A DNA stretch of 64,000 nucleotides from SVFI01 sp045535935 (GTDB lineage Bacteria > Bacillota > Clostridia > Lachnospirales > Lachnospiraceae), in contig JAZSMO010000032.1 of NCBI GenBank assembly GCA_045535935.1, positions 97,145-161,144 of the forward strand. Direction: 5' to 3'. The notes under the pieces were generated by a model. That model was not told the origin of the DNA. It worked only from the letters and a program-made list of their open reading frames with translations, and did no database searches. This document shows positions 49,567-58,217 of this stretch, one piece after another; the stretch's first letter is position 1; each line of letters begins with the position of its first letter. The translations under genes and the position numbers were made by a program.

Positions 49567-51936
49567 ATGGACATCAATGTAAAACTTGCACAGGAATTAG
49601 GCATAAAGAAAGAACAGGTAGAAGCTACCGTAAAGTTGATTGATGAAGGAAATACCATCCCGTTCATCGCCCGTTACCGCAAGGAGGTAACGGGAGCACT
49701 CAACGACGAAGTGCTTCGTAACTTATATGAACGCCTGAATTATCTCCGCAATCTGGAGGAGAAAAAACAGAGCGTAATATCCAACATCGAAGAGCAGGGC
49801 AAACTGACCGATGAACTTCGTGAAAAGATTCTGGCAGCGGAGACGCTTGTTGTGGTGGAAGATCTTTACCGCCCGTACAAGCAGAAGAGAAAAACAAGAG
49901 CATCCGTTGCAAAGGAGAAAGGTCTGGAGCCTTTGGCAGAATTGATTCTTGCTCAGGAAATCACCACATCTCTTGTGCAGGAAGCAGAAAAATATGTGGA
50001 TGAGGAAAAAGGCGTGGCGACGGTAAAAGAAGCCCTTGACGGAGCCAAAGATATCATCGCAGAAAAGATTTCCGACGAGGCGGATTACCGTATTTACATC
50101 CGCAAGATGACCTTTGAAGAGGGTAAGATTGTCAGCAGCGCCAAAGATGCCAAGGAGCAGAGCGTTTATGAGATGTACTATGAGTATGAAGAGCCGATCA
50201 AAAAAGTAGTCGGCCACAGAACGCTGGCTTTAAACCGCGGTGAAAAAGAAAAGATGCTTGTTGTCAAGGTGGAAGCACCGGTAGACCGCATTTTAGGTTA
50301 TTTGGAAAAACAGACGATCACAGCGGAGAACCCGGAGACAACACCGGTGCTCAAGGAGACAATCGCAGACAGTTACAGCCGTCTGATTGCACCGGCCATC
50401 GAGCGTGAAATCCGCAACGAGCTGACCGAAAAGGCAGAGGACGGAGCCATCACGGTGTTCGGTAAAAATCTGGAACAGCTTCTGCTTCAGCCGCCGATCG
50501 CAGGCCGTGTGGTACTTGGTTGGGACCCGGCGTTTCGTACCGGTTGTAAGCTTGCGGTGGTAGATCCGACAGGCAAAGTGCTTGCAACGACTGTCATCTA
50601 TCCGACGGAACCGCAAAATAAAGTCAAAGAGTCCAAAGAACTGTTAAAGAAAATCATTAAGAAATACAACGTATCCCTGATTTCCGTAGGTAACGGAACT
50701 GCTTCCCGTGAGTCGGAGCAGGTCATCGTAGAATTGCTCAAGGAACTGGATACAAAGGTGGAATATGTTATCGTCAATGAAGCAGGTGCTTCGGTTTATT
50801 CCGCATCCAAGCTTGCAACGGAGGAGTTTCCGAATTTCGACGTAGGACAGAGAAGTGCCACATCCATCGCAAGACGTCTGCAGGACCCGCTTGCGGAGCT
50901 TGTAAAAATCGATCCGCAGTCCATCGGTGTCGGACAGTACCAGCACGATATGAACCAGAAAAAGCTCGGCGAGGCACTGGAAGGTGTCGTGGAAGATTGC
51001 GTAAACAAAGTCGGTGTGGATCTGAACACAGCATCCGCATCCCTGCTTGAGCATATTTCCGGCATCACGAAAGTGATTGCAAAAAATATTGTTGAATACA
51101 GAGAGGCGAACGGCCGATTTACAAACCGTAAGCAGCTTTTGAAGGTGGCGAAATTGGGACCGAAAGCATACGAGCAGTGTGCAGGTTTCATGCGTATTAC
51201 AGACGGAGACAATCCGCTGGATGCCACCAGTGTGCATCCGGAGTCCTATGAAGCAGTACAGAAGCTTCTGGAACTTACCGGTCTCACGATGGAGGATGTA
51301 AAAGAAGCGCAGAAGAAGGCAGCCCAGGACCGCCTGAAAGCGAAGAAGGCACCGGCGGCGCCTGAGAAAAAGAAACCGGCAAAAAAAGAGAAGCAGGTTG
51401 TCATCCGCAATACCAACACAGCCATGGGCAAAGCTCTTGCACAGGCTATGGGCGGTGTGAGCCTTGCATCGGGATCGGATTCTGCCAATGTTCCTTCCGG
51501 CGATGCAGCAAAAGGAGGAACTGTATCCGAGGGAATCTCCAGTCTGGAAAGAAAAATCAAAGATAAGAAAAAGATGGCAGAGCAGCTCGGTATCGGCGAA
51601 CTGACGCTGACCGACATTTTGAAGGAACTGGAAAAGCCGGCCCGCGACCCGCGTGACGATATGCCGACACCGATCCTTCGCAGCGATGTCATGGATCTCA
51701 AAGATCTGAAGCCGGGCATGATTCTGAAAGGAACGGTCCGCAACGTCATTGACTTCGGTGCGTTCGTGGATATCGGCGTGCATCAGGATGGACTGGTTCA
51801 CATTTCCCAGATGACCGACCGCTTTATCAAGCATCCGCTGGAAGCAGTCAGCGTCGGCGACATCGTGGAAGTGCAGGTCATGACTGTCGATCTTCAGAAG
51901 AAGCGAATTCAGCTGACGATGAAGATTGGGAAATAA
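49567..51936 (+). CDS. tex: Tex-family RNA-binding transcription accessory protein
   Basis: 789 residues. The order is that of Tex: an N-terminal helix-rich domain ('GNTIPFIARYRKEVTG'), a YqgF/RNase-H-like domain ('LGWDPAFRTGCKLAVVD'), helix-hairpin-helix repeats ('NTASASLLEHISGITKVIAKNIVEYREANG') and a C-terminal S1 domain ('GMILKGTVRNVIDFGAFVDIGVHQDGLVH'). An inserted Lys/Ala-rich linker (about 590-665) before the S1 domain makes it longer than the usual 720-780. Tex binds nucleic acids, acts in transcription and is linked to toxin expression in some pathogens. It is followed by a strong terminator. Confidence 0.96.
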   Translation: MDINVKLAQELGIKKEQVEATVKLIDEGNTIPFIARYRKEVTGALNDEVLRNLYERLNYLRNLEEKKQSVISNIEEQGKLTDELREKILAAETLVVVEDLYRPYKQKRKTRASVAKEKGLEPLAELILAQEITTSLVQEAEKYVDEEKGVATVKEALDGAKDIIAEKISDEADYRIYIRKMTFEEGKIVSSAKDAKEQSVYEMYYEYEEPIKKVVGHRTLALNRGEKEKMLVVKVEAPVDRILGYLEKQTITAENPETTPVLKETIADSYSRLIAPAIEREIRNELTEKAEDGAITVFGKNLEQLLLQPPIAGRVVLGWDPAFRTGCKLAVVDPTGKVLATTVIYPTEPQNKVKESKELLKKIIKKYNVSLISVGNGTASRESEQVIVELLKELDTKVEYVIVNEAGASVYSASKLATEEFPNFDVGQRSATSIARRLQDPLAELVKIDPQSIGVGQYQHDMNQKKLGEALEGVVEDCVNKVGVDLNTASASLLEHISGITKVIAKNIVEYREANGRFTNRKQLLKVAKLGPKAYEQCAGFMRITDGDNPLDATSVHPESYEAVQKLLELTGLTMEDVKEAQKKAAQDRLKAKKAPAAPEKKKPAKKEKQVVIRNTNTAMGKALAQAMGGVSLASGSDSANVPSGDAAKGGTVSEGISSLERKIKDKKKMAEQLGIGELTLTDILKELEKPARDPRDDMPTPILRSDVMDLKDLKPGMILKGTVRNVIDFGAFVDIGVHQDGLVHISQMTDRFIKHPLEAVSVGDIVEVQVMTVDLQKKRIQLTMKIGK

Positions 51937-51952
51937 TTGAATTGAGTTGAGA

Positions 51953-51991
51953 GGTCGTCCATTCATGGTAATATGAATGGACGGCTTTTTT
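51953..51991 (+). terminator. Rho-independent terminator of tex
   Basis: GTCGTCCATTCAT and ATGAATGGACGGC pair around a short loop, followed by six T. It begins 17 bp after the tex stop. Confidence 0.92.
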
Positions 51992-52043
51992 AATAGCTCT
52001 TTAGAGAAAAATTAAAAAATTATCGAAAAACATTAAAAAAGTG

Positions 52044-52089
52044 TTGACAAGTGATAAAAAATGGATTATCATACGTTTAACGATAAACG
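52044..52089 (+). promoter_or_regulatory. Promoter and putative autoregulatory operator of the DUF2975/Xre operon
   Basis: A perfect TTGACA (52044-52049), a 17-bp spacer and TATCAT (52067-52072). Directly after the -10 is an inverted repeat CGTTTA-ACGA-TAAACG (52074-52089), within overlapping ACGATAA direct repeats. It lies where a repressor would block initiation. The Xre protein encoded two genes on is the natural candidate. Confidence 0.75.
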
Positions 52090-52182
52090 ATAAAAAATTT
52101 ATTTTTGCGTTTATTTTCTTGCAAGAACAGTAACCCTTTAATAACAACTTTAAAAACAAATAGAAAAGAAACGGAGAATAAT

Positions 52183-52911
52183 ATGAAAGAACAGGCGATT
52201 CAAAAAATTAACAAAATAGGTAAGGTAAGCGGAAACATTACAGTGATCTGCAAAATATTTGTAGCATTAGGCATTGCGCTTTTGCTTTTAGGTTCGGTAT
52301 TGTGCTTCTTTGTTCCGGAAAACGGTGTTACCTATGCGACAGAGAAAACGGAAAGTATGGAGATTGATGCACAGATACTCGGTACGAATGTAACGGACGA
52401 AGAACTGGATCAACTGCAGCAGGATTTAGAAAATGAGATGAAGGTTGAAATCGAGAGCGGAGCGGTTGATGTGACCATTGATGGGGAGGATTTTGTTCCG
52501 TCGGCGGTTGAGAGAACAGAGCGCGGATTCAAAATTGTAGGTACCGCCAACCGATACGACGTAGATTTCAGAAAAATGGCCTGGGCGCTTTTAGCACTTG
52601 CATTTTTGCTTGGATTAACACAGGTGACACTTTACTTTGTCGGCTTCCTGTGCAAAGCATTCCGGGATTGTGAGTCACCGTTTGAGGAGAATGTCATCAA
52701 AAAGATGCAGAACCTTGCATATGCACTCATTCCTTGGACTGTTGCCAATTCCTTGGGCAATATCATTGTGGACAATATTTTAAAGGGAAGCAAAAACATT
52801 GTGCTGTCCGTGGACCTTGGGGTGGTACTGATGGTGCTTGTGGTATTCCTTCTTGTGTACATTTTTAAATACGGTGCGATTCTTCAGCAGGAATCGGATG
52901 AGACATTGTAG
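52183..52911 (+). CDS. DUF2975 family membrane protein (YoaS-like)
   Basis: 242 residues from ATG 52183, preceded by ACGGAG. Helices near 20-42, 128-150, 172-195 and 205-228. Between helices 1 and 2 lies an outer loop of about 85 residues. The second half has the usual DUF2975 look ('CKAFRDCESPFEENVIKKMQNLAYALIP'). In Bacillus subtilis the equivalent YoaS is encoded beside the Xre regulator YozG, as here. The function is unknown, but the pairing implies a small self-regulated membrane sensor unit. The regulator gene starts 9 bp after the stop. Confidence 0.88.
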   Translation: MKEQAIQKINKIGKVSGNITVICKIFVALGIALLLLGSVLCFFVPENGVTYATEKTESMEIDAQILGTNVTDEELDQLQQDLENEMKVEIESGAVDVTIDGEDFVPSAVERTERGFKIVGTANRYDVDFRKMAWALLALAFLLGLTQVTLYFVGFLCKAFRDCESPFEENVIKKMQNLAYALIPWTVANSLGNIIVDNILKGSKNIVLSVDLGVVLMVLVVFLLVYIFKYGAILQQESDETL

Positions 52912-52920
52912 GAGGCGGCT

Positions 52921-53142
52921 ATGGGAAAAATAATTTTACGACTGGACCGTGTGATGGCGGATCGAAAAATGAGCTTGAACGAACTTTCGGAAAAGGTTGG
53001 GGTTTCCAATGTAAATCTGTCCAAAATGAAGACCGGCAAAATCAGTGCAATCCGTTTTTCAACGTTGGAAGCAATCTGTGAAGTGCTGCAATGTCAGCCG
53101 GGCGATATATTAGAATACGATCCGGATGTAACGAATGAATAG
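52921..53142 (+). CDS. Xre/Cro-type transcription regulator (YozG-like)
   Basis: 73 residues, a single helix-turn-helix domain of the HTH_26 type: 'MSLNELSEKVGVSNVNLSKMKTGKISAIRFSTLEAICEVLQCQPGDILEY'. The recognition helix is 'SNVNLSKMKTG'. Proteins of this size bind as dimers to short palindromes, which fits the CGTTTA/TAAACG site at the operon promoter. GGAGG precedes the ATG. It is the second gene of the DUF2975 operon. Confidence 0.92.
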   Translation: MGKIILRLDRVMADRKMSLNELSEKVGVSNVNLSKMKTGKISAIRFSTLEAICEVLQCQPGDILEYDPDVTNE

Positions 53143-53145
53143 GTA

Positions 53146-53174
53146 TTGCATTATAGGCAGATGCGTAGTATAAT
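53146..53174 (+). promoter_or_regulatory. Promoter of the FMN riboswitch-ribU transcript
   Basis: TTGCAT, a 17-bp spacer and a perfect TATAAT, ending 22 bp before the riboswitch. It starts 3 bp after the stop of the Xre gene. Confidence 0.8.
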
Positions 53175-53195
53175 CCAAAGCGTAAAAATAATGTT

Positions 53196-53335
53196 ACGTT
53201 CTTCGGGGTTGGGTGAAATTCCCTACCGGCGGTGATGCGCGAAAGCGATGAGTCCGCGACCCGGTTGCTTTTGGGTAACCGGCTGATCCGGTGTGATTCC
53301 GGAACCGACAGTAAAGTCTGGATGAGAGAAGAAAA
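53196..53335 (+). ncRNA. FMN riboswitch (RFN element)
   Basis: All conserved RFN blocks are present in order: 'CTTCGGGG', 'GGGTGAAATTCCC', 'ACCGGCGGTGATG', 'AGTCCGCGACC', a variable stem, 'GCTGATCCGGTG', 'GATTCCGGAACCGACAG' and 'TAAAGTCTGGATG'. It binds FMN and switches the downstream riboflavin transporter gene off through the terminator that follows. Confidence 0.97.
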
Positions 53336-53356
53336 GATGTATCTTGGTATCTTTGC

Positions 53357-53385
53357 GCCCCGAATCTCAGGATTCGGGGCTTTTT
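53357..53385 (+). terminator. Riboswitch expression-platform terminator
   Basis: GCCCCGAATC and GATTCGGGGC form a 10-bp stem with a TCAG loop, then five T. It stands between the FMN aptamer and ribU, as expected for transcriptional attenuation. Confidence 0.92.
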
Positions 53386-53431
53386 GCATCTTTCCGCTAG
53401 AACAGAACAGTCACGAAAAGGAGAGAAAACC

Positions 53432-54040
53432 ATGAAAACAACAAGAAACAAAACCTACAAAATTGCAATGATCGGTATGCTGTCGGCGATAGCATTTGTG
53501 CTGGAGGCACTGAATTTTTCCATTCCGATTATGCCGTCCTTTATCAAGCTGGATTTTTCAGAGCTCCCGGCGCTCATCGGCTCTTTCGCCATGGGACCGC
53601 TTTCGGGTATTTTGATTTGCCTGATTAAAAATCTGTTTAATCTGCTTCATACTACGACGGGTGGTGTCGGAGAATTGAGTAATTTTCTGCTGGGAGCCGT
53701 GTTCGTGGGTACGGCCGGCATCTTTTATAAGGTGAAAAAGGGAAAGAAAGCCGCTTTGATCGGATCTTTGATAGGAGCAGTTGCCATGGCGCTGTTCGGT
53801 GTTGTGTCCAATTATTATTTGGTTTACCCGTTTTATATGAATGTGATGGGAATGCCGGAGCAGGTAATTATGGGGATGTATCAGGCGATTAATCCGAGCG
53901 TGGATACGCTGATGGAAGCGCTTTTGAAATTCAATCTTCCATTTACATTCTGCAAAGCCATGATCAGCGTGGTTATCACATTCTTTGTGTATAAAAGAAT
54001 TTCGCCGATCATCAAAGGAACATTTTTAAGTAAATCTTAA
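53432..54040 (+). CDS. ribU: Riboflavin ECF transporter substrate-binding protein RibU
   Basis: 202 residues with five or six membrane helices. 'MLSAIAFVLEALNFSIPIMPSFIKLDFSELPALIGSFAMGPLSGILICLIKNL' is the typical start of RibU, including the 'KLDFSE' and 'GP..G......KN' motifs. RibU binds riboflavin and joins the general ECF module (EcfA1, EcfA2, EcfT), which is not in this window. The FMN riboswitch upstream confirms the substrate. ATG 53432 follows AAAAGGAG. An ORF start at 53384 lies within the terminator and is not used. Confidence 0.95.
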   Translation: MKTTRNKTYKIAMIGMLSAIAFVLEALNFSIPIMPSFIKLDFSELPALIGSFAMGPLSGILICLIKNLFNLLHTTTGGVGELSNFLLGAVFVGTAGIFYKVKKGKKAALIGSLIGAVAMALFGVVSNYYLVYPFYMNVMGMPEQVIMGMYQAINPSVDTLMEALLKFNLPFTFCKAMISVVITFFVYKRISPIIKGTFLSKS

Positions 54041-54062
54041 TAAAATATTTTGATAATAAACG

Positions 54063-54120
54063 TTGACAAAAAGCCCTTGTTGTATTACTGTATTACTTGA
54101 ATAATACAACAAAGGCTTTT
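54063..54120 (+). promoter_or_regulatory. Promoter and 19-bp inverted repeat ahead of the MacAB-like operon
   Basis: TTGACA (54063-54068), a 17-bp spacer and TACTGT (54086-54091). Inverted arms at 54069-54087 and 54102-54120 match at 18 of 19 positions around a 14-nt loop. GTATTA occurs at 54082 and 54090 and its complement TAATAC at 54102. The right arm ends in TTTT, so the hairpin may also terminate ribU. A GntR/YtrA-like operator is an alternative reading. Confidence 0.6.
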
Positions 54121-54145
54121 GTTGTATAAAAGGAAAGGGGACTAT

Positions 54146-54838
54146 ATGAGTGCTTTAGTGGAAATCCGGGATATGAGTAAAATATACAATCCCGGTGAGA
54201 ATGAAGTGAGGGCTTTGGATCATGTGAGTCTGACGATCGATAAAGGGGAATTTGTTGCGATCATCGGACAGTCGGGTTCCGGGAAATCGACACTTATGAA
54301 CATGATCGGGTGTCTGGATGTTCCGACAGAAGGAACCTACATCTTGAACGGACAGGATGTGTCCAGTTTAAAGGATGATGAACTTTCGGATATCCGTAAC
54401 CGGGAGATAGGGTTTATCTTTCAGGGATTTAATCTGATTCCGAATCTGACAGCCAGAGAAAATGTGGAGCTTCCTCTGATTTACCGAGGGGTTGCGCAGA
54501 AGGAAAGGCATGAATTGTCGGAAAAAGCGTTGGGAATTGTCGGTTTGTCTCATCGAATGAATCACAGACCTTCTGAAATGTCGGGTGGTCAGCAGCAGCG
54601 TGTGGCGATTGCAAGAGCCATTGCACAGGCGCCTCCTGTAATTTTGGCCGATGAGCCGACGGGAAATCTGGACTCTGCATCAAGCAAGGAAATTATCAAT
54701 GTCTTGAAAGAACTGCATGAGAGCGGAAGAACAGTGATTTTGATTACCCATGATAACGATATTGCCATGCAGGCAAAACGTATTGTGCGTATCATGGACG
54801 GAAAAGTGGAAAGGGATTATGAAAATGGAAGAGAATAA
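54146..54838 (+). CDS. ABC transporter ATP-binding protein (MacB/LolD type)
   Basis: 230 residues. Walker A 'GQSGSGKST', signature 'MSGGQQQR', Walker B 'VILADEPTGNLD' and the switch His in 'LITHD' are all complete. 'ARENVELPLIYRGV' after the Q-loop is typical of the MacB/LolD group. ATG 54146 has AAAGGGG before it. The next gene overlaps its end by 20 bp. With the adaptor and the permease it forms a three-part system that exports peptides or drugs, or acts on envelope stress. Confidence 0.95.
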   Translation: MSALVEIRDMSKIYNPGENEVRALDHVSLTIDKGEFVAIIGQSGSGKSTLMNMIGCLDVPTEGTYILNGQDVSSLKDDELSDIRNREIGFIFQGFNLIPNLTARENVELPLIYRGVAQKERHELSEKALGIVGLSHRMNHRPSEMSGGQQQRVAIARAIAQAPPVILADEPTGNLDSASSKEIINVLKELHESGRTVILITHDNDIAMQAKRIVRIMDGKVERDYENGRE

Positions 54839-56291
54839 AAAGAAAACGAAGAAAGTGAAACCATGGGTGATTTTTACGGTGGCGGCATCGCTCCTGATCG
54901 TCGTACTTATCGTTATTATGATTGCAAAAATGTCCGCGGCAATGATGGGCATGGGAACACCGGTTGAGGTGGAAGAAGCGTTTCGCGGAAGCATCGCACA
55001 GACGGTAGATACGTCGGGAACTGTTTCGTCCGAGGAGACGAAAACTTATTTTGCGGATGTAACTGCAAAGATTGAAATGGTATCTGTTACAAAGGGACAG
55101 TATGTCAAAAAAGGAGATCTTCTTGTTTCCTATGATGTAAAAGATTTGGAAGAGGAAATGAGTAAAGCTGAGCTTGAGACAAAGATCAGTACATACAGTG
55201 CGGATGCAGCGATTGTCGGCATTGATCATGCGGCAAAAAAAGCGTCGGACGCAGCAGTCAATTATGAAGACGCAAAAAAATACGTAGCACATTATACAGA
55301 CTGCGTAAATCAGGCAAAATCAAAATTGTCCGAGGCGACGAAGCTGTCTAAAAAACAGGCAGAACTTGCTAAAAAAATACAGAGCCTGACAACCGCAATA
55401 AAGAGTAATCCGGGCGATAATGCTTCTGAAAAAGCATTGAAAAAAGCAGAGAAAGAATATAAGAAGATTACAAAGGAATTGAAAAAGTACGATACAGCTG
55501 CTTTGCAGGAATCTTTGGAAATCTGCAGCGCAGATCTTGCAGAGTACAAGGCCCTGATGAAGGAATATGAGATGACGAAAGAAGGAGATCCTGCAGCGGC
55601 GCTGAACAGAGCACAGCAGACGGCGGTAAAGGAGTCTTTACAGAATGCCAAATCTGAAGTGGAAGAGCAGCTTGCAAAGGCAAGAGCGGGTGTGAAAGCA
55701 GAGTTCGACGGAATTGTCAGTGAGGTGGCAGCAGTGGAAGGTCAGACGGCGACCGAAGGCGTTCAGCTCTTTACTATTCACAATGCAAGCGCTCTGAAGG
55801 TTGGCCTTTCCGTGACCAAGTACGATGTGCAGAAACTTGCAGAGGGACAGAAGGCAGAGGTTACAATCAACGATAAGAAATATGAAGGAAGCGTGAGTGC
55901 TATCAGTCATATTGCTTCTGTCAACAATTCCGGTGCAACGGTGGTGGATGTGGATATACATATTGATAATCCGGACGAAAGTATCATTCTGGGAATGGAA
56001 GCAAAGGTTTCCGTACAGACAGCTGAGGAGAGCGATATTCTGCTTATTCCGAGCGCAGCTGTGAATTATTCCAGTGATGGGGTGTTCTGCTATGTGCTTG
56101 CGGATGGAGTGATTGAGAAAAAGGAAATCGAAACAGGTATCAGTGATGATGAATATATCCAGGTAATTTCCGGACTGCAGGAAGGGGATAAGGTCGTGAC
56201 GAATGTGACGGGAATGATCGAAGAAGGAATGCCTGCGACGGAAATGAAAACATCGGCGCTTACAGGTGAAGAAGCGGATAAAACAGAATAG
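54819..56291 (+). CDS. Periplasmic-adaptor-type (MFP/HlyD) subunit of a MacAB-like transporter
   Basis: 490 residues. One N-terminal helix (about 17-40), a barrel-sandwich/lipoyl domain split by a long coiled coil (about 110-300, rich in Lys, Ala and Glu) and a C-terminal beta-barrel ('EGQKAEVTINDKKYEGSVSAIS'). In Gram-positives such proteins link the permease to the wall side or gather substrate. The start at 54819 overlaps the ATPase gene by 20 bp; ATG 54825 is a possible alternative. An Ala-Met-rich stretch follows the helix ('AKMSAAMMGMG'). Confidence 0.92.
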   Translation: MKMEENKKKTKKVKPWVIFTVAASLLIVVLIVIMIAKMSAAMMGMGTPVEVEEAFRGSIAQTVDTSGTVSSEETKTYFADVTAKIEMVSVTKGQYVKKGDLLVSYDVKDLEEEMSKAELETKISTYSADAAIVGIDHAAKKASDAAVNYEDAKKYVAHYTDCVNQAKSKLSEATKLSKKQAELAKKIQSLTTAIKSNPGDNASEKALKKAEKEYKKITKELKKYDTAALQESLEICSADLAEYKALMKEYEMTKEGDPAAALNRAQQTAVKESLQNAKSEVEEQLAKARAGVKAEFDGIVSEVAAVEGQTATEGVQLFTIHNASALKVGLSVTKYDVQKLAEGQKAEVTINDKKYEGSVSAISHIASVNNSGATVVDVDIHIDNPDESIILGMEAKVSVQTAEESDILLIPSAAVNYSSDGVFCYVLADGVIEKKEIETGISDDEYIQVISGLQEGDKVVTNVTGMIEEGMPATEMKTSALTGEEADKTE

Positions 56292-56306
56292 TTAACGGGG
56301 GAAATT

Positions 56307-57539
56307 ATGACACAGTTTTTAGAGTATGTAAAAATGGCTCTTATGAACATTAAGAGCAACAAAGGGCGTTCTCTTCTGACTATGCTTGGAATTATCATCG
56401 GTATTTCCTCTGTGATTATGGTCATATCCATCGGTAACGGAGTGTCCTCGCAGATTAACGAAGAGCTTAACAAGATTGCCGGCGGACAGTTGTATTTTTA
56501 CTCCGGAGGTATGTTGGGGGAAATGGTGGAAGAAACCATCCGATTTACGCTGGAGGATTTTGAGGAAATTGAAAACAAGATTGAGCATGTAAAAGGAGTA
56601 AGTCCGAGCTACCAGACATACGGCAGTGCCCGTAGTCAGAAGGGTGAATTTACTGCCTATGTATATGGCGGAACGGTAGCGCAACAGTATATTTATACGG
56701 AGCCTATTGTAAAGGGAAGATACTTTAATAAGGGAGACTATGAGTCGGCCAATCGGGTTTGTATCATTCGCGAAAGCAGTGCGATTGCATTGTTCGGAAC
56801 GACCGATGTAATCGGAGAAAGCTTTGAGACAACGGTTGCAGGTATGTCTGTGGAGTGTACAATTATCGGTATTCGTCAGGACAATGCGTCAAGCGCCCTC
56901 GGAGGTCTTCTCATGTACTATGATGAAGTGGAGATGGAGATTCCGTTGACGACCATGGGGTCGGCATTCGGATTCTATGTGGAAGATTTTGATAGTTTCT
57001 ACGTGTTTACGGATGGACCGAAATATTCTAAGGATGCGGCGTCTGCGATCATGAGACTGCTCCGCAGCAAATATCAGTTGGGCATGGATTCGAATGCAAT
57101 CCAGATGCAGGATTTTAATGACTCCATGGATAGTATCACGCAGGTGATCGACATGATCACGGTATTTGTGGTGTTTGTAGCGGCGATCTCACTTTTGGTC
57201 GGAGGTATCGGTGTTATGAATATCATGCTTGTTTCCGTGACGGAGCGTACACGTGAAATCGGTATAAGAAAGGCGCTCGGAGCCAGAACGGCATCTATCA
57301 TGCTGCAATTTTTGGCCGAGTCGGCGATTATTACGATGCTTGGTGGTATTATCGGAATCATTCTCGGTGTAGTCGGGGCCAATTTTGTGTGCGGCTTGAT
57401 GGGCTTTGCAGCGAAAGTGACCTTTGGTACAGTGGCGGTTACGACACTGTTTTCTACTGGCGTAGGACTTTTCTTCGGAATTTATCCTGCAAGAAAAGCT
57501 GCAAAAATGAGTCCGATAGAGGCGCTCAGACACGATTAA
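56307..57539 (+). CDS. MacB/FtsX-type ABC transporter permease
   Basis: 410 residues. One N-terminal helix (about 18-40), a large outer MacB_PCD domain (about 45-270) and three C-terminal helices, the standard topology. 'SNKGRSLLTMLGIIIGISSVIMVISIGNG' at the start and 'VTERTREIGIRKALGARTASIMLQFLAESAIITMLGG' at the end are diagnostic. It works as a mechanotransmission ABC protein with the ATPase and adaptor. No two-component system is next to it, although that is common for BceAB or MacAB systems. A terminator follows. Confidence 0.95.
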   Translation: MTQFLEYVKMALMNIKSNKGRSLLTMLGIIIGISSVIMVISIGNGVSSQINEELNKIAGGQLYFYSGGMLGEMVEETIRFTLEDFEEIENKIEHVKGVSPSYQTYGSARSQKGEFTAYVYGGTVAQQYIYTEPIVKGRYFNKGDYESANRVCIIRESSAIALFGTTDVIGESFETTVAGMSVECTIIGIRQDNASSALGGLLMYYDEVEMEIPLTTMGSAFGFYVEDFDSFYVFTDGPKYSKDAASAIMRLLRSKYQLGMDSNAIQMQDFNDSMDSITQVIDMITVFVVFVAAISLLVGGIGVMNIMLVSVTERTREIGIRKALGARTASIMLQFLAESAIITMLGGIIGIILGVVGANFVCGLMGFAAKVTFGTVAVTTLFSTGVGLFFGIYPARKAAKMSPIEALRHD

Positions 57540-57553
57540 TAAATTTTTCACAG

Positions 57554-57584
57554 AAAGTGCAGGCGTATTCGCTTGCACTTTTTC
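57554..57584 (+). terminator. Terminator of the MacAB-like operon
   Basis: AAAGTGCAGGCG and CGCTTGCACTTT pair (one G-T pair) around TATT, then a T tract. It begins 15 bp after the permease stop. Confidence 0.9.
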
Positions 57585-57590
57585 TTTGGG

Positions 57591-57596
57591 TATAAT
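57591..57596 (+). promoter_or_regulatory. Possible -10 element of the 57648 gene
   Basis: A perfect TATAAT, 52 bp before the ATG. No good -35 is seen, since the expected place falls in the preceding terminator. Confidence 0.4.
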
Positions 57597-57647
57597 ATGA
57601 TAAATCAATATGAAGGAATTATTGCAAAATGAAATGGAGGAAGCCTT

Positions 57648-58175
57648 ATGGAGCAGACACAGCAGCCACAAGAGGTTGTATTAAATAAAGAAGATGTACT
57701 ATATGAAGTGGATGTATATATGAATGCATCGGTACTGTATGACTATATGCTCAGACATACTTATATGAGTCTGAGCGGTCCTCTGGCTACGATTTTAGGG
57801 ATTATGTGTATTGTGTTTTTTATGAATAAGGGCGGAGTTGTTTATCTGCTTGCAGGTATCGTGATCATTGCTTACCTGCCTTGGAATCTGTTCTTAAGTG
57901 CAAAGCGCCAGGCACTGACAAATGAAGCGTTTAAAAAACCGTTGCACTATTCCTTTACCGAGGATGGGATTTATGTTTCCCAGGGAGAGACGACACAGAT
58001 GCAACGATGGGAAAATATGCATAAGGCAGTTTCTACGGGAAAAAGTATTATTGTTTACACATCAAAAGTGAACGCCTCTATTTTTCCGCGTAAAGATCTC
58101 GGAAATAATGTGTCGGTGCTTTTGGAACTTCTTTGCAGATATATGGATCCGGCGAAAGTTAAGTTCAAACAGTAG
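57648..58175 (+). CDS. YcxB-like membrane protein
   Basis: 175 residues. Two adjacent helices (about 44-62 and 64-82) and a C-terminal beta domain of the YcxB type: 'YSFTEDGIYVSQGETTQMQRWENMHKAVSTGKSIIVYTSKVNASIFPRKDL'. In this family the beta domain faces the cytoplasm. No function is known. GGAGG precedes the ATG. It lies 42 bp before tsaE and may belong to the same transcript. Confidence 0.8.
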   Translation: MEQTQQPQEVVLNKEDVLYEVDVYMNASVLYDYMLRHTYMSLSGPLATILGIMCIVFFMNKGGVVYLLAGIVIIAYLPWNLFLSAKRQALTNEAFKKPLHYSFTEDGIYVSQGETTQMQRWENMHKAVSTGKSIIVYTSKVNASIFPRKDLGNNVSVLLELLCRYMDPAKVKFKQ

Positions 58176-58217
58176 TATACACTTTCCGGCGTTTGTGATA
58201 AAATAAAGGTGATGTGC

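Noticed and set aside
50644..51966. Open frame of 440 codons on the minus strand opposite tex
   Set aside because: The plus-strand gene has all Tex domains. The antisense product is rich in Cys, His and Phe in a way typical of shadow frames and has no start signal.
54146..57539. Antibiotic resistance transporter
   Set aside because: The MacAB-like system has no adjacent two-component regulator or known resistance signature, so the substrate cannot be stated.
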